Positions 19,143 to 27,799 are shown, numbered from the stretch's first letter. The stretch: DNA of 64,000 nucleotides from Ruminococcaceae bacterium HV4-5-B5C (GCA_900184925.1 FXYJ02000007.1:1-64000), one strand, 5' to 3'. The notes: generated by a model not told the origin, from the sequence alone. Numbers and translations: made by a program.

Positions 19143-19148
19143 AGTTTT

Positions 19149-19177
19149 ATTATAAACGTACACAGAACCGATGTCAA
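19149..19177 (-). promoter_or_regulatory. Consensus sigma-A promoter of infC operon
   Basis: The minus strand reads TTGACA (19172-19177), exactly 17 nt, then TATAAT (19149-19154): a perfect match to both hexamers and spacing, with an A/T-rich run just upstream. A strong promoter is expected for ribosomal genes. Confidence 0.9.
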
Positions 19178-19247
19178 GCTTTTTTTGCTCCAGAGAGAAA
19201 CCGCAGACGAATTTTGCATACTGTAAGAAAAGAAGGGAGGGAACGAA

Positions 19248-19415
19248 ATGAGAAGGTACGATTTCCCATATTACTGGTTTTTATTCCCGCCGTGCGAGGG
19301 ATGCAGTGTGCTTCGTCCGCGGTTCCGCCCGGCTGTGATCATCCGGCCCCGTTTTTCAGGGTTCCGTGTACCGAAGGTCGTTTTCTTCGGCCGCCGGTCG
19401 TTTGGCAGGCACTAA
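19248..19415 (+). CDS. Small ORF, 55 residues, Arg/Phe/Pro-rich, unknown
   Basis: ATG at 19248 is preceded by GGGAGGGAACGAA, a strong ribosome-binding site at proper spacing, and the frame runs 55 codons to TAA. The product begins MRRYDFPYYWFLFPPCEGC and continues with many Arg, Phe and Pro residues; it is very basic and has two cysteines spaced C-x2-C near residue 16. No signal peptide or clear membrane segment. It is divergent from infC and 51 nt upstream of the next small ORF. I do not recognise it; it could be a genuine small protein, or a leader ORF for the next gene. Confidence 0.45.
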   Translation: MRRYDFPYYWFLFPPCEGCSVLRPRFRPAVIIRPRFSGFRVPKVVFFGRRSFGRH

Positions 19416-19466
19416 TCTTTTCCCGGATTCCGGGCAGACTAACCTCCGAACGAAGGAGGGACCCAG

Positions 19467-19697
19467 ATGGAAAAGGAAAATAAGCAGATGGCACCGAAGC
19501 CCGGCGATGCGGATTTCAATCTTGACATCGTCGACTCCTGCGCGGAAAACGTCGTCTCCGGTACAGAGTGCACCGGCCTCGTGCCGACCCCGCCTGAAAA
19601 CGAACACGAAGGCGAAGCCTACACCGACCTCTATACCATTCCGAAGCAGTCTTCCAACAAAAAGGAGAACGGCGCCAAAAAGCAGCCGAAAAATTAG
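19467..19697 (+). CDS. Small acidic conserved-looking hypothetical protein, 76 residues
   Basis: GGAGGGACCCAG precedes the ATG. The product has an N-terminal Lys-rich stretch, the segment DFNLDIVDSCAENVVSGTEC with two cysteines, then CTGLVPTPPENE and YTDLYTIPKQ, and a Lys/Asn-rich tail. The central CAENVV-x3-ECTGL-x-P pattern looks like that of short uncharacterised Firmicute proteins I have seen, but no function is known to me. Without membrane segments it is probably cytoplasmic. It follows the 55-residue ORF in the same orientation and may be cotranscribed. Confidence 0.7.
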   Translation: MEKENKQMAPKPGDADFNLDIVDSCAENVVSGTECTGLVPTPPENEHEGEAYTDLYTIPKQSSNKKENGAKKQPKN

Positions 19698-19734
19698 CTG
19701 CCGACAGGCCCTTAACGGTGTCGCCGCCCCGCGG

Positions 19735-19763
19735 TTGAAACGCCGTCTTCCCCATGCTATAAT
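19735..19763 (+). promoter_or_regulatory. Sigma-A promoter of the MIF-like gene
   Basis: TTGAAA at 19735-19740, 17-nt spacer, TATAAT at 19758-19763, placed 24 nt before the ATG of the downstream gene. Confidence 0.8.
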
Positions 19764-19787
19764 TGGAAAAAACGGGAGGAATCTTTC

Positions 19788-20132
19788 ATGCCGTCCATTC
19801 AGACAAAGGTCAACGTGCCGATTTCCAAGGAGCAGGAGGCGGAGTTGAAGACAAGATTCGGAAAAGCGATTGAACTGATCCCCGGCAAGTCGGAAAACTG
19901 GCTGATGCTGACGTTCGAGGACAACTGCAAAATGTATTTTCAGGGAAACAATCAACCGGGGATTGCGCTGGTTGACGTGAGGATCTTCGGAGAAGCGGGG
20001 CCGAAGGATTTTCAAAGGCTGACCGCCGCCCTGACCGATATCCTGAAGGAAGTGCTTGGAATTCGCCCGGAGCGCACATATATCCGCTACGGGGAGGTTC
20101 GCTACTGGGGCTGGAACGGGTCAAATCTCTGA
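19788..20132 (+). CDS. MIF-like phenylpyruvate tautomerase family protein
   Basis: 114 residues, the size of macrophage migration inhibitory factor. The catalytic N-terminal proline follows the start Met (MPSIQTK). The C-terminus YGEVRYWGWNGSNL parallels the YxDM...GWNxSxF ending of MIF, and the RPERTYIRY strand matches the family. These proteins form trimers with tautomerase activity; a bacterial physiological substrate is not established. It has its own promoter and terminator, so it is monocistronic. GGGAGGAATCTTTC precedes the ATG. Confidence 0.88.
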   Translation: MPSIQTKVNVPISKEQEAELKTRFGKAIELIPGKSENWLMLTFEDNCKMYFQGNNQPGIALVDVRIFGEAGPKDFQRLTAALTDILKEVLGIRPERTYIRYGEVRYWGWNGSNL

Positions 20133-20162
20133 CAGGAGTGACTTTGCAGCGGGCAAAGGAAA

Positions 20163-20191
20163 GGGGACGCTTTGATACGTCCCCTTTTTTG
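20163..20191 (+). terminator. Rho-independent terminator of the MIF-like gene
   Basis: A ggggacg/cgtcccc stem with an 8-nt loop is followed by six T. It sits between convergent genes and could also serve bofA in reverse, where the T-run (tttcctttg) is weaker. Confidence 0.85.
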
Positions 20192-20195
20192 TTCG

Positions 20196-20459
20196 TCATT
20201 TCAGAATCAGGTTCAGCAGCAGAAGCAGCGTGACCCCGGGAATTCCGGCAACGCCGGAAACTCCGATGGTAAGCGGGCTGATCGGCAGACTCACCCCTGT
20301 AAATGCGCCGGTGAGGTCAACCGCCGCAAGTGTACATAACCCCACCAGAACCCCGCCGACCGCATGGCGCACCGGGTGCCGTGATTTCATGATCACCTGA
20401 ATGATTACCAGCAGCAGAAATACCCCGCATGCGCAAATAGCAATCCACACGTTCTGCAA
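20196..20459 (-). CDS. bofA: BofA-like pro-sigma-K processing inhibitor family protein
   Basis: An 87-residue integral membrane protein: hydrophobic segments at about 5-23, 34-52 and 65-86, and the conserved C-terminal ISPLTIGVSGVAGIPGV block of BofA. In Bacillus BofA holds the SpoIVFB protease inactive in the forespore outer membrane until sigma-K is needed. The gene sits 25 nt after a YaaL-type gene, the same pairing as yaaL-bofA in Bacillus, which supports the call. It hints that the organism belongs to a spore-forming lineage. Confidence 0.87.
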   Translation of the reverse strand: MQNVWIAICACGVFLLLVIIQVIMKSRHPVRHAVGGVLVGLCTLAAVDLTGAFTGVSLPISPLTIGVSGVAGIPGVTLLLLLNLILK

Positions 20460-20484
20460 CAGCCAACACCACGCTTCCTTTGTT

Positions 20485-20736
20485 TTAGAAAGCAGTGCTG
20501 CCTACGCCGATTTGTTTCGCCTGGCTCAACAGGAAGCGATATCGGGCCTGAAGTTCCTCTCTCTGGAAGATGCACGCGTCAATCAGGTCGCTGTCGCACT
20601 CAAACTGAAACCAGCAATCATTGTAAGCGAGCAGGCGGGAAACATCCCTGATTTCTGAAAGCAGCTTTTCCTGACCGACATCCGGTTCTTCCTCGACGCA
20701 ATCCGTCCGCTGCAGCAGTTTCAGAACAGATTCCAT
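20485..20736 (-). CDS. yaaL: YaaL-like DUF2508 family protein
   Basis: An 83-residue soluble protein; the family block LLSEIRDVSRLLAYNDCWFQ, followed by DLIDACIFQREELQARYRFLL, resembles YaaL/DUF2508. Function is unknown; the conserved link is its location next to bofA, which is kept here. In Bacillus recR lies upstream; here rnr lies upstream, 87 nt away. Confidence 0.82.
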   Translation of the reverse strand: MESVLKLLQRTDCVEEEPDVGQEKLLSEIRDVSRLLAYNDCWFQFECDSDLIDACIFQREELQARYRFLLSQAKQIGVGSTAF

Positions 20737-20823
20737 ACCAACAACTCCGCCTTCCGGTTCATATTTATGTTAGTATGATGGTCTGATATTCCAGCAATTA
20801 TGCGGCGGTACAGGGAATTATTT

Positions 20824-22953
20824 TCAATCCGTTTGCCCCGCGTAGACAAAGTCGATCCTTCCGGTCGCCACCTCGGCGGAAACCGCACGCACGCGCAGCG
20901 GAAAGCCGATGGTGATCTTTTGCCCCGTGTGCGAATCCACCTGGGATAGTGAGCCATCAAAGCTGTAATGGGAGTCCGGGAAGCTGTCCATTGGGACGAA
21001 TCCCTCCACGGAATTTGCAAGCTCCACAAAAACGCCGCGCTGCGTGACGCCGCTCACCACACCGTCGTAAACTTCGCCGACATGCTGCGTCATATACTCC
21101 GCCATATAGCAGTCATCAGCGCTGCGCTCCGCGTTCATCGCGCGGACTTCCGCGTCGGAAGAAGACTTCGCCGCCTCCGACGCAAAGGCCGCGAACTTCT
21201 GTTGAAGCAGATCTTTCCGCTTTGTCTGCAGCATAGCCGAAAGGATACGGTGAATCGCGGTATCCGGGTAGCGGCGGATTGGCGAAGTGAAATGGCAGTA
21301 ATCCTCAAGCGCAAGCCCAAAATGGCCGAGCGGCTCCACGGCATAGCGCGCCTTCGCCATCGTCCGCAGAAGCTGATGGGAAATCACTTTCTGTGCGGGC
21401 GTCCCCTGTGCCTGACGAATAATATCGGCAAAATCGAGGGAAGAAACGACGCCGTTTCTGTGCTTGAGCGGTGAGGAGTCGAGACCCGCCGCGTCAACAA
21501 GCTGAATCAGCGTTTTGACGCGCTCCGGATTCGGCTGTTCATGCACACGGTAGACAAACGGGATGTCCGCCTTTCTGGCAAGCATCGCGGCCGAACGGTT
21601 CGCCGTAATCATCAGAAACTCGATCATCTGTTCGGCTTCGCCGCTGTGGCGCGGGTTGACGCCGACGCAGACGCCCTCGTCATTCAGGGTAAATTCGGAC
21701 TCCGTCGTTTCCAGGTCGACCGACCCGCTCTCGGCAAAGCGTTTTTTCAGGATTTCCGCCAGCTCCTTCGCCGCGTTGAGAGAACGGATGACAGGGCGGT
21801 ATTTTTGCCGCAGCTCCGGCCCGGCAGTACCGTCGAACAGGCTGTTCACCTCACTGTAAACGCCGCGGACTTTGGAGCGGATCACACTTTTGTGAAAACG
21901 GTACGACTCAATATTACCCTCAGCGTCGAGCTCAATGAGCGCGGAAAACGCAAGCTTGTCTTCCCCCGCGTTCAAAGAGCAGACTCCGTTGGAAAGTGCC
22001 TCCGGCAGCATGGGAACGACGCGGTCCGCAAAATAGACGGACGTCCCTCGCGCCCGTGCCTCAAGGTCAAGGTCTCCGTCCGGAGTTACATAATGGGAAA
22101 CATCCGCAATATGGACGCCGAGCCGGTAGCCGCCCGTTCTTTTTTTGCCCACGGAAATTGCATCGTCAAGATCCTTCGCGTCAGCCCCGTCGATAGTGCA
22201 GATGGAAGTGTCCCGCAGGTCAAGACGGCCCTTCCGGTCCTCCGGCGTTATTCCTCGTGAAGCGGATTTTTTCGCTTCCGCGAGTACCTCCGCCGGAAAC
22301 TCCGTCACGATGCCGTACTGGTCGAGGATTGCGTCCGCACAGACCTTTGCGCTCCCCGCTTTCCCGTAGCACTTGACGATCTCCGCTTCCATATCGCGGG
22401 AATGTGACTTTTTGTGCAGCTTTGCCTGAACTTTATCGCCGTCTTTCACGGCGGAGGCTGTTTTTCTCCGCACGGGAATGTCAAAGCGGATTGCGCCGTC
22501 CGGCGCAAACATCGGGCTGTCTTCCACAATGTGAACCGTACCGGTAAGGACACGGTTTGCCTTTTCCGTTACGGACTCCACACAGCCGCTCAGGCCTTTG
22601 GCATCCGCCTTCACGTGAGTCAGGATCACACGGTCGCCCAAAAAGGCCCCGTTCAGCTTGTCCTCATGAAGGAACACATCTTTTCCCTCGTCAGTGCGGG
22701 CAAAGGCAAAGCCGTGGGACAGAGAAATGATCGTGGCTTCCGCTTTGCCGTCCTGTTCCGCCGTATAAGGCAGTTTGATCCGCTTTTTTTTGGTGACGAT
22801 AATGCTTCCGTCTGCTTTCAACGCGTCGAATGCAGCAAAGAAATCCTTCTTCTGTTCCGCTTTGATCTTCAGTTCTCTCATGAGGGCTCGCAGCTGAAGG
22901 CTCTGCTGTGACTTTTTAAGGCAGTGCAGTATTTTCTCCCTGTAATCTTTCAA
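20824..22953 (-). CDS. rnr: Ribonuclease R
   Basis: Processive 3'-5' exoribonuclease of the RNB (RNase II) superfamily, able to degrade structured RNA. Domain order is an N-terminal helix-turn-helix (1-65), cold-shock domains, the RNB catalytic core with DGADAKDLDDAISV (about 265), then ADVSHYV and FTSPIRRYPD, and a C-terminal S1 domain (about 625-705). The 709-residue length is normal; the lysine-rich tail of the E. coli enzyme is missing. rnr commonly follows secG in Firmicutes; here secG is upstream but separated by a terminator. Confidence 0.95.
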   Translation of the reverse strand: MKDYREKILHCLKKSQQSLQLRALMRELKIKAEQKKDFFAAFDALKADGSIIVTKKKRIKLPYTAEQDGKAEATIISLSHGFAFARTDEGKDVFLHEDKLNGAFLGDRVILTHVKADAKGLSGCVESVTEKANRVLTGTVHIVEDSPMFAPDGAIRFDIPVRRKTASAVKDGDKVQAKLHKKSHSRDMEAEIVKCYGKAGSAKVCADAILDQYGIVTEFPAEVLAEAKKSASRGITPEDRKGRLDLRDTSICTIDGADAKDLDDAISVGKKRTGGYRLGVHIADVSHYVTPDGDLDLEARARGTSVYFADRVVPMLPEALSNGVCSLNAGEDKLAFSALIELDAEGNIESYRFHKSVIRSKVRGVYSEVNSLFDGTAGPELRQKYRPVIRSLNAAKELAEILKKRFAESGSVDLETTESEFTLNDEGVCVGVNPRHSGEAEQMIEFLMITANRSAAMLARKADIPFVYRVHEQPNPERVKTLIQLVDAAGLDSSPLKHRNGVVSSLDFADIIRQAQGTPAQKVISHQLLRTMAKARYAVEPLGHFGLALEDYCHFTSPIRRYPDTAIHRILSAMLQTKRKDLLQQKFAAFASEAAKSSSDAEVRAMNAERSADDCYMAEYMTQHVGEVYDGVVSGVTQRGVFVELANSVEGFVPMDSFPDSHYSFDGSLSQVDSHTGQKITIGFPLRVRAVSAEVATGRIDFVYAGQTD

Positions 22954-22977
22954 AGCAATCCTCCCGCAGTATTGATG

Positions 22978-23007
22978 CGAAAAGCGCCCCGCCTTCCGGC
23001 GGGGCGC
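22978..23007 (-). terminator. Rho-independent terminator of secG
   Basis: A 10-bp gcgccccgcc/ggcggggcgc stem with a 4-nt loop follows the secG stop on the minus strand and is followed by TTTTCGC. It separates secG from rnr, which may be transcribed by read-through. Confidence 0.75.
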
Positions 23008-23014
23008 CTGTTAA

Positions 23015-23263
23015 TCATTTTGCAAAGAACATATAGGCGTTGATGATAATCACAAGCACGAAGAAGCCGATCGCAATGAATTTCGTCCATCGCGCAAGAA
23101 AAGCGTCAACGGATCGTGCTTCATTTTTCGAAAGAAACGTATCGGCACCGCCCGTAATTACTCCGACATTCTGCTGATGGCCTTCCTGCATTAAAACGAT
23201 AACTGTAATCCCTATCGAAAAAATAATGAGGATAACTCCTAATATAATCTCACCGACAGTCAT
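23015..23263 (-). CDS. secG: Preprotein translocase subunit SecG
   Basis: An 82-residue protein with two membrane segments (about 5-26 and 58-79), the cytoplasmic loop with GVITGGADTFLSK, and the family VLMQEG turn. It is the small SecYEG subunit that assists SecA cycling. It has a well-formed sigma-A promoter. Confidence 0.95.
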   Translation of the reverse strand: MTVGEIILGVILIIFSIGITVIVLMQEGHQQNVGVITGGADTFLSKNEARSVDAFLARWTKFIAIGFFVLVIIINAYMFFAK

Positions 23264-23301
23264 ATTCTACCTCCAAAACTACAGACTATACCAATAGGAT
23301 G

Positions 23302-23330
23302 ATCATAGCACAAAGGGCACTTGTTTGCAA
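23302..23330 (-). promoter_or_regulatory. Sigma-A promoter of secG
   Basis: TTGCAA at 23325-23330, 17-nt spacer and TATGAT at 23302-23307 on the minus strand, 38 nt from the ATG. Confidence 0.75.
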
Positions 23331-23432
23331 GGATTTTCACGATTTTCTTTCTTGTATTTGCATAATTGGTTCCCGGGCGGTAACGATAAAAGCGGATAGG
23401 AAAGCGATTGCGTTTGCCGCTGAAACTGTCCG

Positions 23433-23470
23433 GCTGCGGAAGGACATTTGGTCTTTCCGCAGCATTTTTT
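23433..23470 (+). terminator. Hairpin at the 3' end of the topoisomerase operon, T-run on the opposite strand
   Basis: A 13-bp stem (gctgcggaaggac / gtctttccgcagc, one G-U) is followed by ATTTTTT on the plus strand, while on the minus strand, the transcribed one, only ccggacagtttc follows. It lies 6 nt past the stop of the topoisomerase A gene and probably marks its transcript end, although the T-run is better for plus-strand termination. Confidence 0.5.
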
Positions 23471-25698
23471 CAGGAAAGGGTCATCTGTTCCTCTTCTTCG
23501 TCCGCTCCGGGGACGGCACCGGAAGCCGGAATCTTTCTACGGTAGCGGTCGGGGCTTCGGAGCATGCCCTCCTCATATCTGCGGGCTGCCTCCAGACGCA
23601 CACCACGCCGGAACGTCATTACGGAAACGCCCTGCGAATCACGCGCGCTTTTCGGCGCCACGGCGCCGGTGTGGAACAGGAGCAGTTTCCCCTGCGAAGA
23701 AGTCAGCAGGAACTCGCAGTCTTCCGCAATTGCTTCGCAGGCCGCGAGCGGCGACTTTGCACCGTAGGCTTTGACTAGCTTTTTGCGGTTCGTTTTTGTT
23801 TCGTAGGACGAAAGGTCGATTTTCGCGGCTTTGCCGTCTTCAAAGAAAAACAGCATATAACCTGTGTAATCGGTTGTCACGGCCATATAAACCGGAGTCT
23901 CCCCTTCTTCCATCCCCAGTTGAGCGGGAAGATATTCGCCGAGGACGCTGGCCTTGGTATCAGAGAAGTCCGAAGCCTTCGCCTTGTAGACGGAGCAGTG
24001 GTTCGTAAAGAAAAGCAGCTCCGCGGAGTTGACGCTTTCCATCTGCTGAACGACTTCGTCGCCTTCTTTGAGCTTCTGTTCCCCGCTCATGCGCAGCGAC
24101 TGCGGCGTAATCTTCTTGAAATAGCCTTCCCTCGTAAAGAAAAGGTTAACCGGGTAATCCGGTTCATCGTCTTCCGGCACTTCCTTCAGCTCGTCCTGAT
24201 ACACAATGATGGAGCAGCGCTTCCTGCCGTATTTACGCGCAGCCTCATCCAGTTCGGCAAGGATAATCTTCCGGATTTCCTTTTCGCTTTCCAGAATCTT
24301 TTCGAGGGAGACGATGTCTTTTTCCATCTGTTCCGTTTCCGCCGTGCGTTTGAGAATATATTCCCGATTCAGGTGGCGAAGTTTGATTTCGGCTACATAT
24401 TCCGCCTGCTTTTCATCGATGCCGAACCCGATCATCAGGTTCGGAACAACTTCCGACTCCTCCGCCGACTCGCGGACGATGCGGACGGCCTTGTCGATAT
24501 CGAGCAGTATGGCCTGAAGCCCTTTGAGCAGATGCAGCCTTTCCCGAAGATTTGCAAGGTCGAATTCCGTCCTGCGGCGGACGCAATCCTCACGGAATTT
24601 CGTCCATGCGTCCAGAAGCGCACGCACGCCGAGCACGCGCGGAACACCCTGCACAAGCACGTTGAAATTGCAGGAAAAGCTGTCTTCGAGCGGCGTCATC
24701 CGGAAAAGCTTCGCCATCAGACGCTCCGGGTCCGTGCCGCGCTTCAGATCAATTGTGATTTTGAGGCCTGCAAGACCGGTCTCGTCGCGGATATCGGAGA
24801 TTTCTTTGACCTTGCCCTGCTTGACAAGATCAATCGTCTTTTCAATGATCGCTTCAATCGTCGTCGTCGGAGGAATCTGCGTGACGTCGATGCAGTTCGC
24901 CTCCTGATCATAGGAATAGCGTGAACGCACGCGGACGGAGCCGCGGCCCGTGCGATAGATTTTCTCCAGTTCCTGCCGGTCGTAAAGGATCATGCCGCCG
25001 CCCGGAAAATCCGGCGCGGGCAGAGTGGAAAGAATATCGTGCTCCGGGTTTTTGATGCACTCCGCCGCCGTACGGCAGATCTCCGCCAGATTGAACGGGC
25101 AGATGGAGCTTGCCATGCCGACTGCGATGCCTGTGTTCGCGTTGACCAGAACGGTCGGGAAAGTCGTCGGAAACAGCGACGGCTCTTTCATAGTGTTGTC
25201 GTAGTTGTCCACAAAATCGACGGTGTTTTTATCGATATCGCGGAACAGTTCCTGACAGATCGGGTCGAGCCTGGCTTCCGTATAACGGGAAGCCGCGCAG
25301 GCCATGTCGCGCGAGTAGAATTTGCCGAAGTTTCCCTTGGAGTCGACAAACGGGTGGAGCAGCGCCTCATAGCCGCGGCTGAGGCGCACCATCGTGTCGT
25401 AGATGGCAGACTCGCCGTGCGGATTCAGTTTCATCGTCTGGCCGACAATATTGGAGCTTTTCGTCCTTGCCGGGCCGAGAAGGCCCATTTTGTACATGGT
25501 ATACAGCAGCTTGCGCTGCGACGGTTTGAACCCGTCGATTTCCGGGATGGCGCGCGACATGATCACGCTGACGGCGTACGGCATGTAATTGGTTTCCAGC
25601 GTGTCGGTAATCTGCTGGCGCACCACATCTCCGGCGCCTTCGATCACGCCGTGCGCTTTGGGCAGGCGCGCCGCGCCCCCCGCTGTTTTTTTCTTCAT
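23470..25698 (-). CDS. parC: Type IIA topoisomerase subunit A (ParC/GyrA-like, divergent)
   Basis: 742-residue DNA cleavage subunit. The winged-helix region has NPHGESAIYDTMVRLSR, the equivalent of the quinolone-pocket HPHGDSAVYDT; the catalytic tyrosine is in ASRYTEARL at about residue 140. The tower and coiled coil follow, then a shortened C-terminal pinwheel ending in an acidic tail. The GyrA box QRRGGKG is not present, so a decatenating topoisomerase IV role is more likely than gyrase. Sequence departs from canonical GyrA/ParC at many consensus positions (for example FPTTFPTVLVNANTGIAVG). Its B-subunit gene lies 34 nt upstream, so they are one operon. Confidence 0.88.
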   Translation of the reverse strand: MKKKTAGGAARLPKAHGVIEGAGDVVRQQITDTLETNYMPYAVSVIMSRAIPEIDGFKPSQRKLLYTMYKMGLLGPARTKSSNIVGQTMKLNPHGESAIYDTMVRLSRGYEALLHPFVDSKGNFGKFYSRDMACAASRYTEARLDPICQELFRDIDKNTVDFVDNYDNTMKEPSLFPTTFPTVLVNANTGIAVGMASSICPFNLAEICRTAAECIKNPEHDILSTLPAPDFPGGGMILYDRQELEKIYRTGRGSVRVRSRYSYDQEANCIDVTQIPPTTTIEAIIEKTIDLVKQGKVKEISDIRDETGLAGLKITIDLKRGTDPERLMAKLFRMTPLEDSFSCNFNVLVQGVPRVLGVRALLDAWTKFREDCVRRRTEFDLANLRERLHLLKGLQAILLDIDKAVRIVRESAEESEVVPNLMIGFGIDEKQAEYVAEIKLRHLNREYILKRTAETEQMEKDIVSLEKILESEKEIRKIILAELDEAARKYGRKRCSIIVYQDELKEVPEDDEPDYPVNLFFTREGYFKKITPQSLRMSGEQKLKEGDEVVQQMESVNSAELLFFTNHCSVYKAKASDFSDTKASVLGEYLPAQLGMEEGETPVYMAVTTDYTGYMLFFFEDGKAAKIDLSSYETKTNRKKLVKAYGAKSPLAACEAIAEDCEFLLTSSQGKLLLFHTGAVAPKSARDSQGVSVMTFRRGVRLEAARRYEEGMLRSPDRYRRKIPASGAVPGADEEEEQMTLS

Positions 25699-25732
25699 AT
25701 TTTCTTCGCCCCTGACTGACAGTTTTTTGAGC

Positions 25733-27718
25733 TCAGCTCAGGTCGGCAAGCTCAAGATAGCGGTGTCCGTTTTCCGCAATATAGTTTTTTCGCCCTTCAA
25801 GATTATCCCCGAGCAGAAGGTCGAATACCCGCCCTGTTCTCTCGGCTTCCTCCGGCATGACCTGGATCAGCCGCCGTGTGGACGGGTTCATTGTCGTAAG
25901 ATTCATCATATCCGGTTCATTTTCGCCAAGCCCCTTGGAGCGCTGGATCGTGTACTTTTTCCCCTCCAGCTGCCTCAGGAACCCGTCCTTTTCTTTTTCC
26001 GTATATGCAAAGTACGTTTCGTCCTTCGCCTGAATTTCAAACAGCGGCGATTCGGCGATATACACCTTGCCGTGCTCAATCAGCGACGGCGTCAGGCGGT
26101 AAAGCATGGTGAGAAGAAGCGTCCTGATCTGATAACCGTCGACATCGGCGTCCGTGCAGAGAATGATCTTGCTCCAGCGAAGGGAATCGAGGTCGAAGGA
26201 AGACAGGTCTTTATTCGCTTTCGACTTGACCTGTACGCCGCACCCGAGCACCTTGATGAGATCGGTGATGATTTCATTCTTGAAAATCTTGTCATAATCC
26301 GCTTTCAGGCAGTTGAGGATCTTGCCGCGGATCGGCATGATGGCCTGAAAATCCGGGTCACGCGCCTGCTTGCAGGCACCGAGAGCGGAATCGCCTTCCA
26401 CAATAAAGATTTCCCTTCGGGAAGTATCGCGGCTGCGGCAGTCTACAAACTTTGCAACACGGCTTGTCAGGTCCATGTTTCCGGAAAGCTTTTTGCGGAT
26501 ATTGAGACGCGTTTTCTCTGCGTCTTCGCGGCTGCGCTTGTTGATGAGCACCTGCCCGGCGATTTTCTCGGCGTCAAGCGGATTCTCGGTAAAATAGACC
26601 TCAAGCTGATGGCGAAGAACTTCGTTCATCGCCTCCTGAATTCCTTTGTTGGTAATGGCCTTTTTCGTCTGGTTTTCGTAAGACGTGCGGTTGGAAAAGG
26701 ATGAAATAATCAGGATCAGACAGTCCTGCACATCGTTAAACGTGATCTTGCTTTCGCTCTTGTTATACTTGTTTGTCTGCTTCAGATAGGAATCAATCTG
26801 AGCCACAAATGCGCTTCGGGCAGCCTTGTCGGGTGCTCCTCCGTGCTCGAGCCAGCTCGAATTGTGGTAATATTCCACGACCGGGTTGCGGTTGGAAAAG
26901 GCCACGGCGACATTGATCTTCACATTATACTCCGGCTTGTCCTCCCGGTCACGGACACGGCGCTCGGTCTGCCAGAACTGGACGGGTGTGAGCGCATCCT
27001 CCCCCGCAATCTCCTTCGCGTGGTCCACAATGCCCTCATGGTAAAGGAACTCCGTCTTCTCAAAGCCGCCCTCGGTCTGGCTGCGAAACAGGAAACTGAT
27101 GCCGTCGTTCACGATGGCCTGCCGTTTCAGAATATCGCAGTAATATTCGGTAGGAACGTGGATATCGGTAAACACCTGAAGGTCTGGCTTCCAGTGGATT
27201 TTTGTCCCGGTGGCCTTGCCGCCGTACGGTTCCTTCTGAAGTCCGCCGATATTCTCCCCGTGTTCGAAGTGCAGAGTATACCGCATGCCGTCGCGGCGAA
27301 TCTCGACGTCCATATATTCCGACGAATACTGTGTAGAGCAAAGCCCGAGGCCGTTCAACCCAAGGGAATACTCATAACTTTCGTCGGAATCGTTGTTGTA
27401 TTTTCCGCCTGCGTAAAGCTCGCAGAAAACAAGTTCCCAGTTCCAACGCTGTTCCGCATTGTTGAACTCCACCGGAATGCCGCGTCCGTGGTCTTCGACT
27501 TCTACGGAATCGTCTTCATACCGCGTTACGACGATCTGGCCGCCGAAGCCCTCGCGCGCCTCGTCGATGGAATTGGAAATAATCTCAAGGATCGAATGCT
27601 CACAGCCTTCCAGCCCGTCCGAACCAAAAATAACCGCAGGTCTGCGACGTACCCGGTCCGCGCCCTTGAGTGCGGATATGCTTTCGTTTCCGTATGCTTT
27701 TTTCTGTTTTGGTGCCAT
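25733..27718 (-). CDS. parE: Type IIA topoisomerase subunit B (ParE/GyrB-like, divergent)
   Basis: ATPase/TOPRIM subunit paired with the following gene. The GHKL ATPase has EIISNSIDEAREGFG (Mg/ATP Asn), DHGRGIP and an altered glycine loop, YSLGLNGLGLCST, where GyrB has GGLHGVG. TOPRIM motifs are EGDSALGACKQA, IRGKILN and DADVDGYQIRTL. From the ATG at 27718, preceded by GGAGGAGAAAA, the protein is 661 residues; 39 codons upstream are open but unsupported. The combination of intact metal ligands and an unusual ATP loop marks a distinct subfamily seen in Clostridia. Confidence 0.88.
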   Translation of the reverse strand: MAPKQKKAYGNESISALKGADRVRRRPAVIFGSDGLEGCEHSILEIISNSIDEAREGFGGQIVVTRYEDDSVEVEDHGRGIPVEFNNAEQRWNWELVFCELYAGGKYNNDSDESYEYSLGLNGLGLCSTQYSSEYMDVEIRRDGMRYTLHFEHGENIGGLQKEPYGGKATGTKIHWKPDLQVFTDIHVPTEYYCDILKRQAIVNDGISFLFRSQTEGGFEKTEFLYHEGIVDHAKEIAGEDALTPVQFWQTERRVRDREDKPEYNVKINVAVAFSNRNPVVEYYHNSSWLEHGGAPDKAARSAFVAQIDSYLKQTNKYNKSESKITFNDVQDCLILIISSFSNRTSYENQTKKAITNKGIQEAMNEVLRHQLEVYFTENPLDAEKIAGQVLINKRSREDAEKTRLNIRKKLSGNMDLTSRVAKFVDCRSRDTSRREIFIVEGDSALGACKQARDPDFQAIMPIRGKILNCLKADYDKIFKNEIITDLIKVLGCGVQVKSKANKDLSSFDLDSLRWSKIILCTDADVDGYQIRTLLLTMLYRLTPSLIEHGKVYIAESPLFEIQAKDETYFAYTEKEKDGFLRQLEGKKYTIQRSKGLGENEPDMMNLTTMNPSTRRLIQVMPEEAERTGRVFDLLLGDNLEGRKNYIAENGHRYLELADLS

Positions 27719-27799
27719 TTTTCTCCTCCGACGTTTTGCTTCCTGACCCGGATCTCCGGATCGGGCCGGCCGCCCCTCATGCGGCCCGTAATTGCGCAA

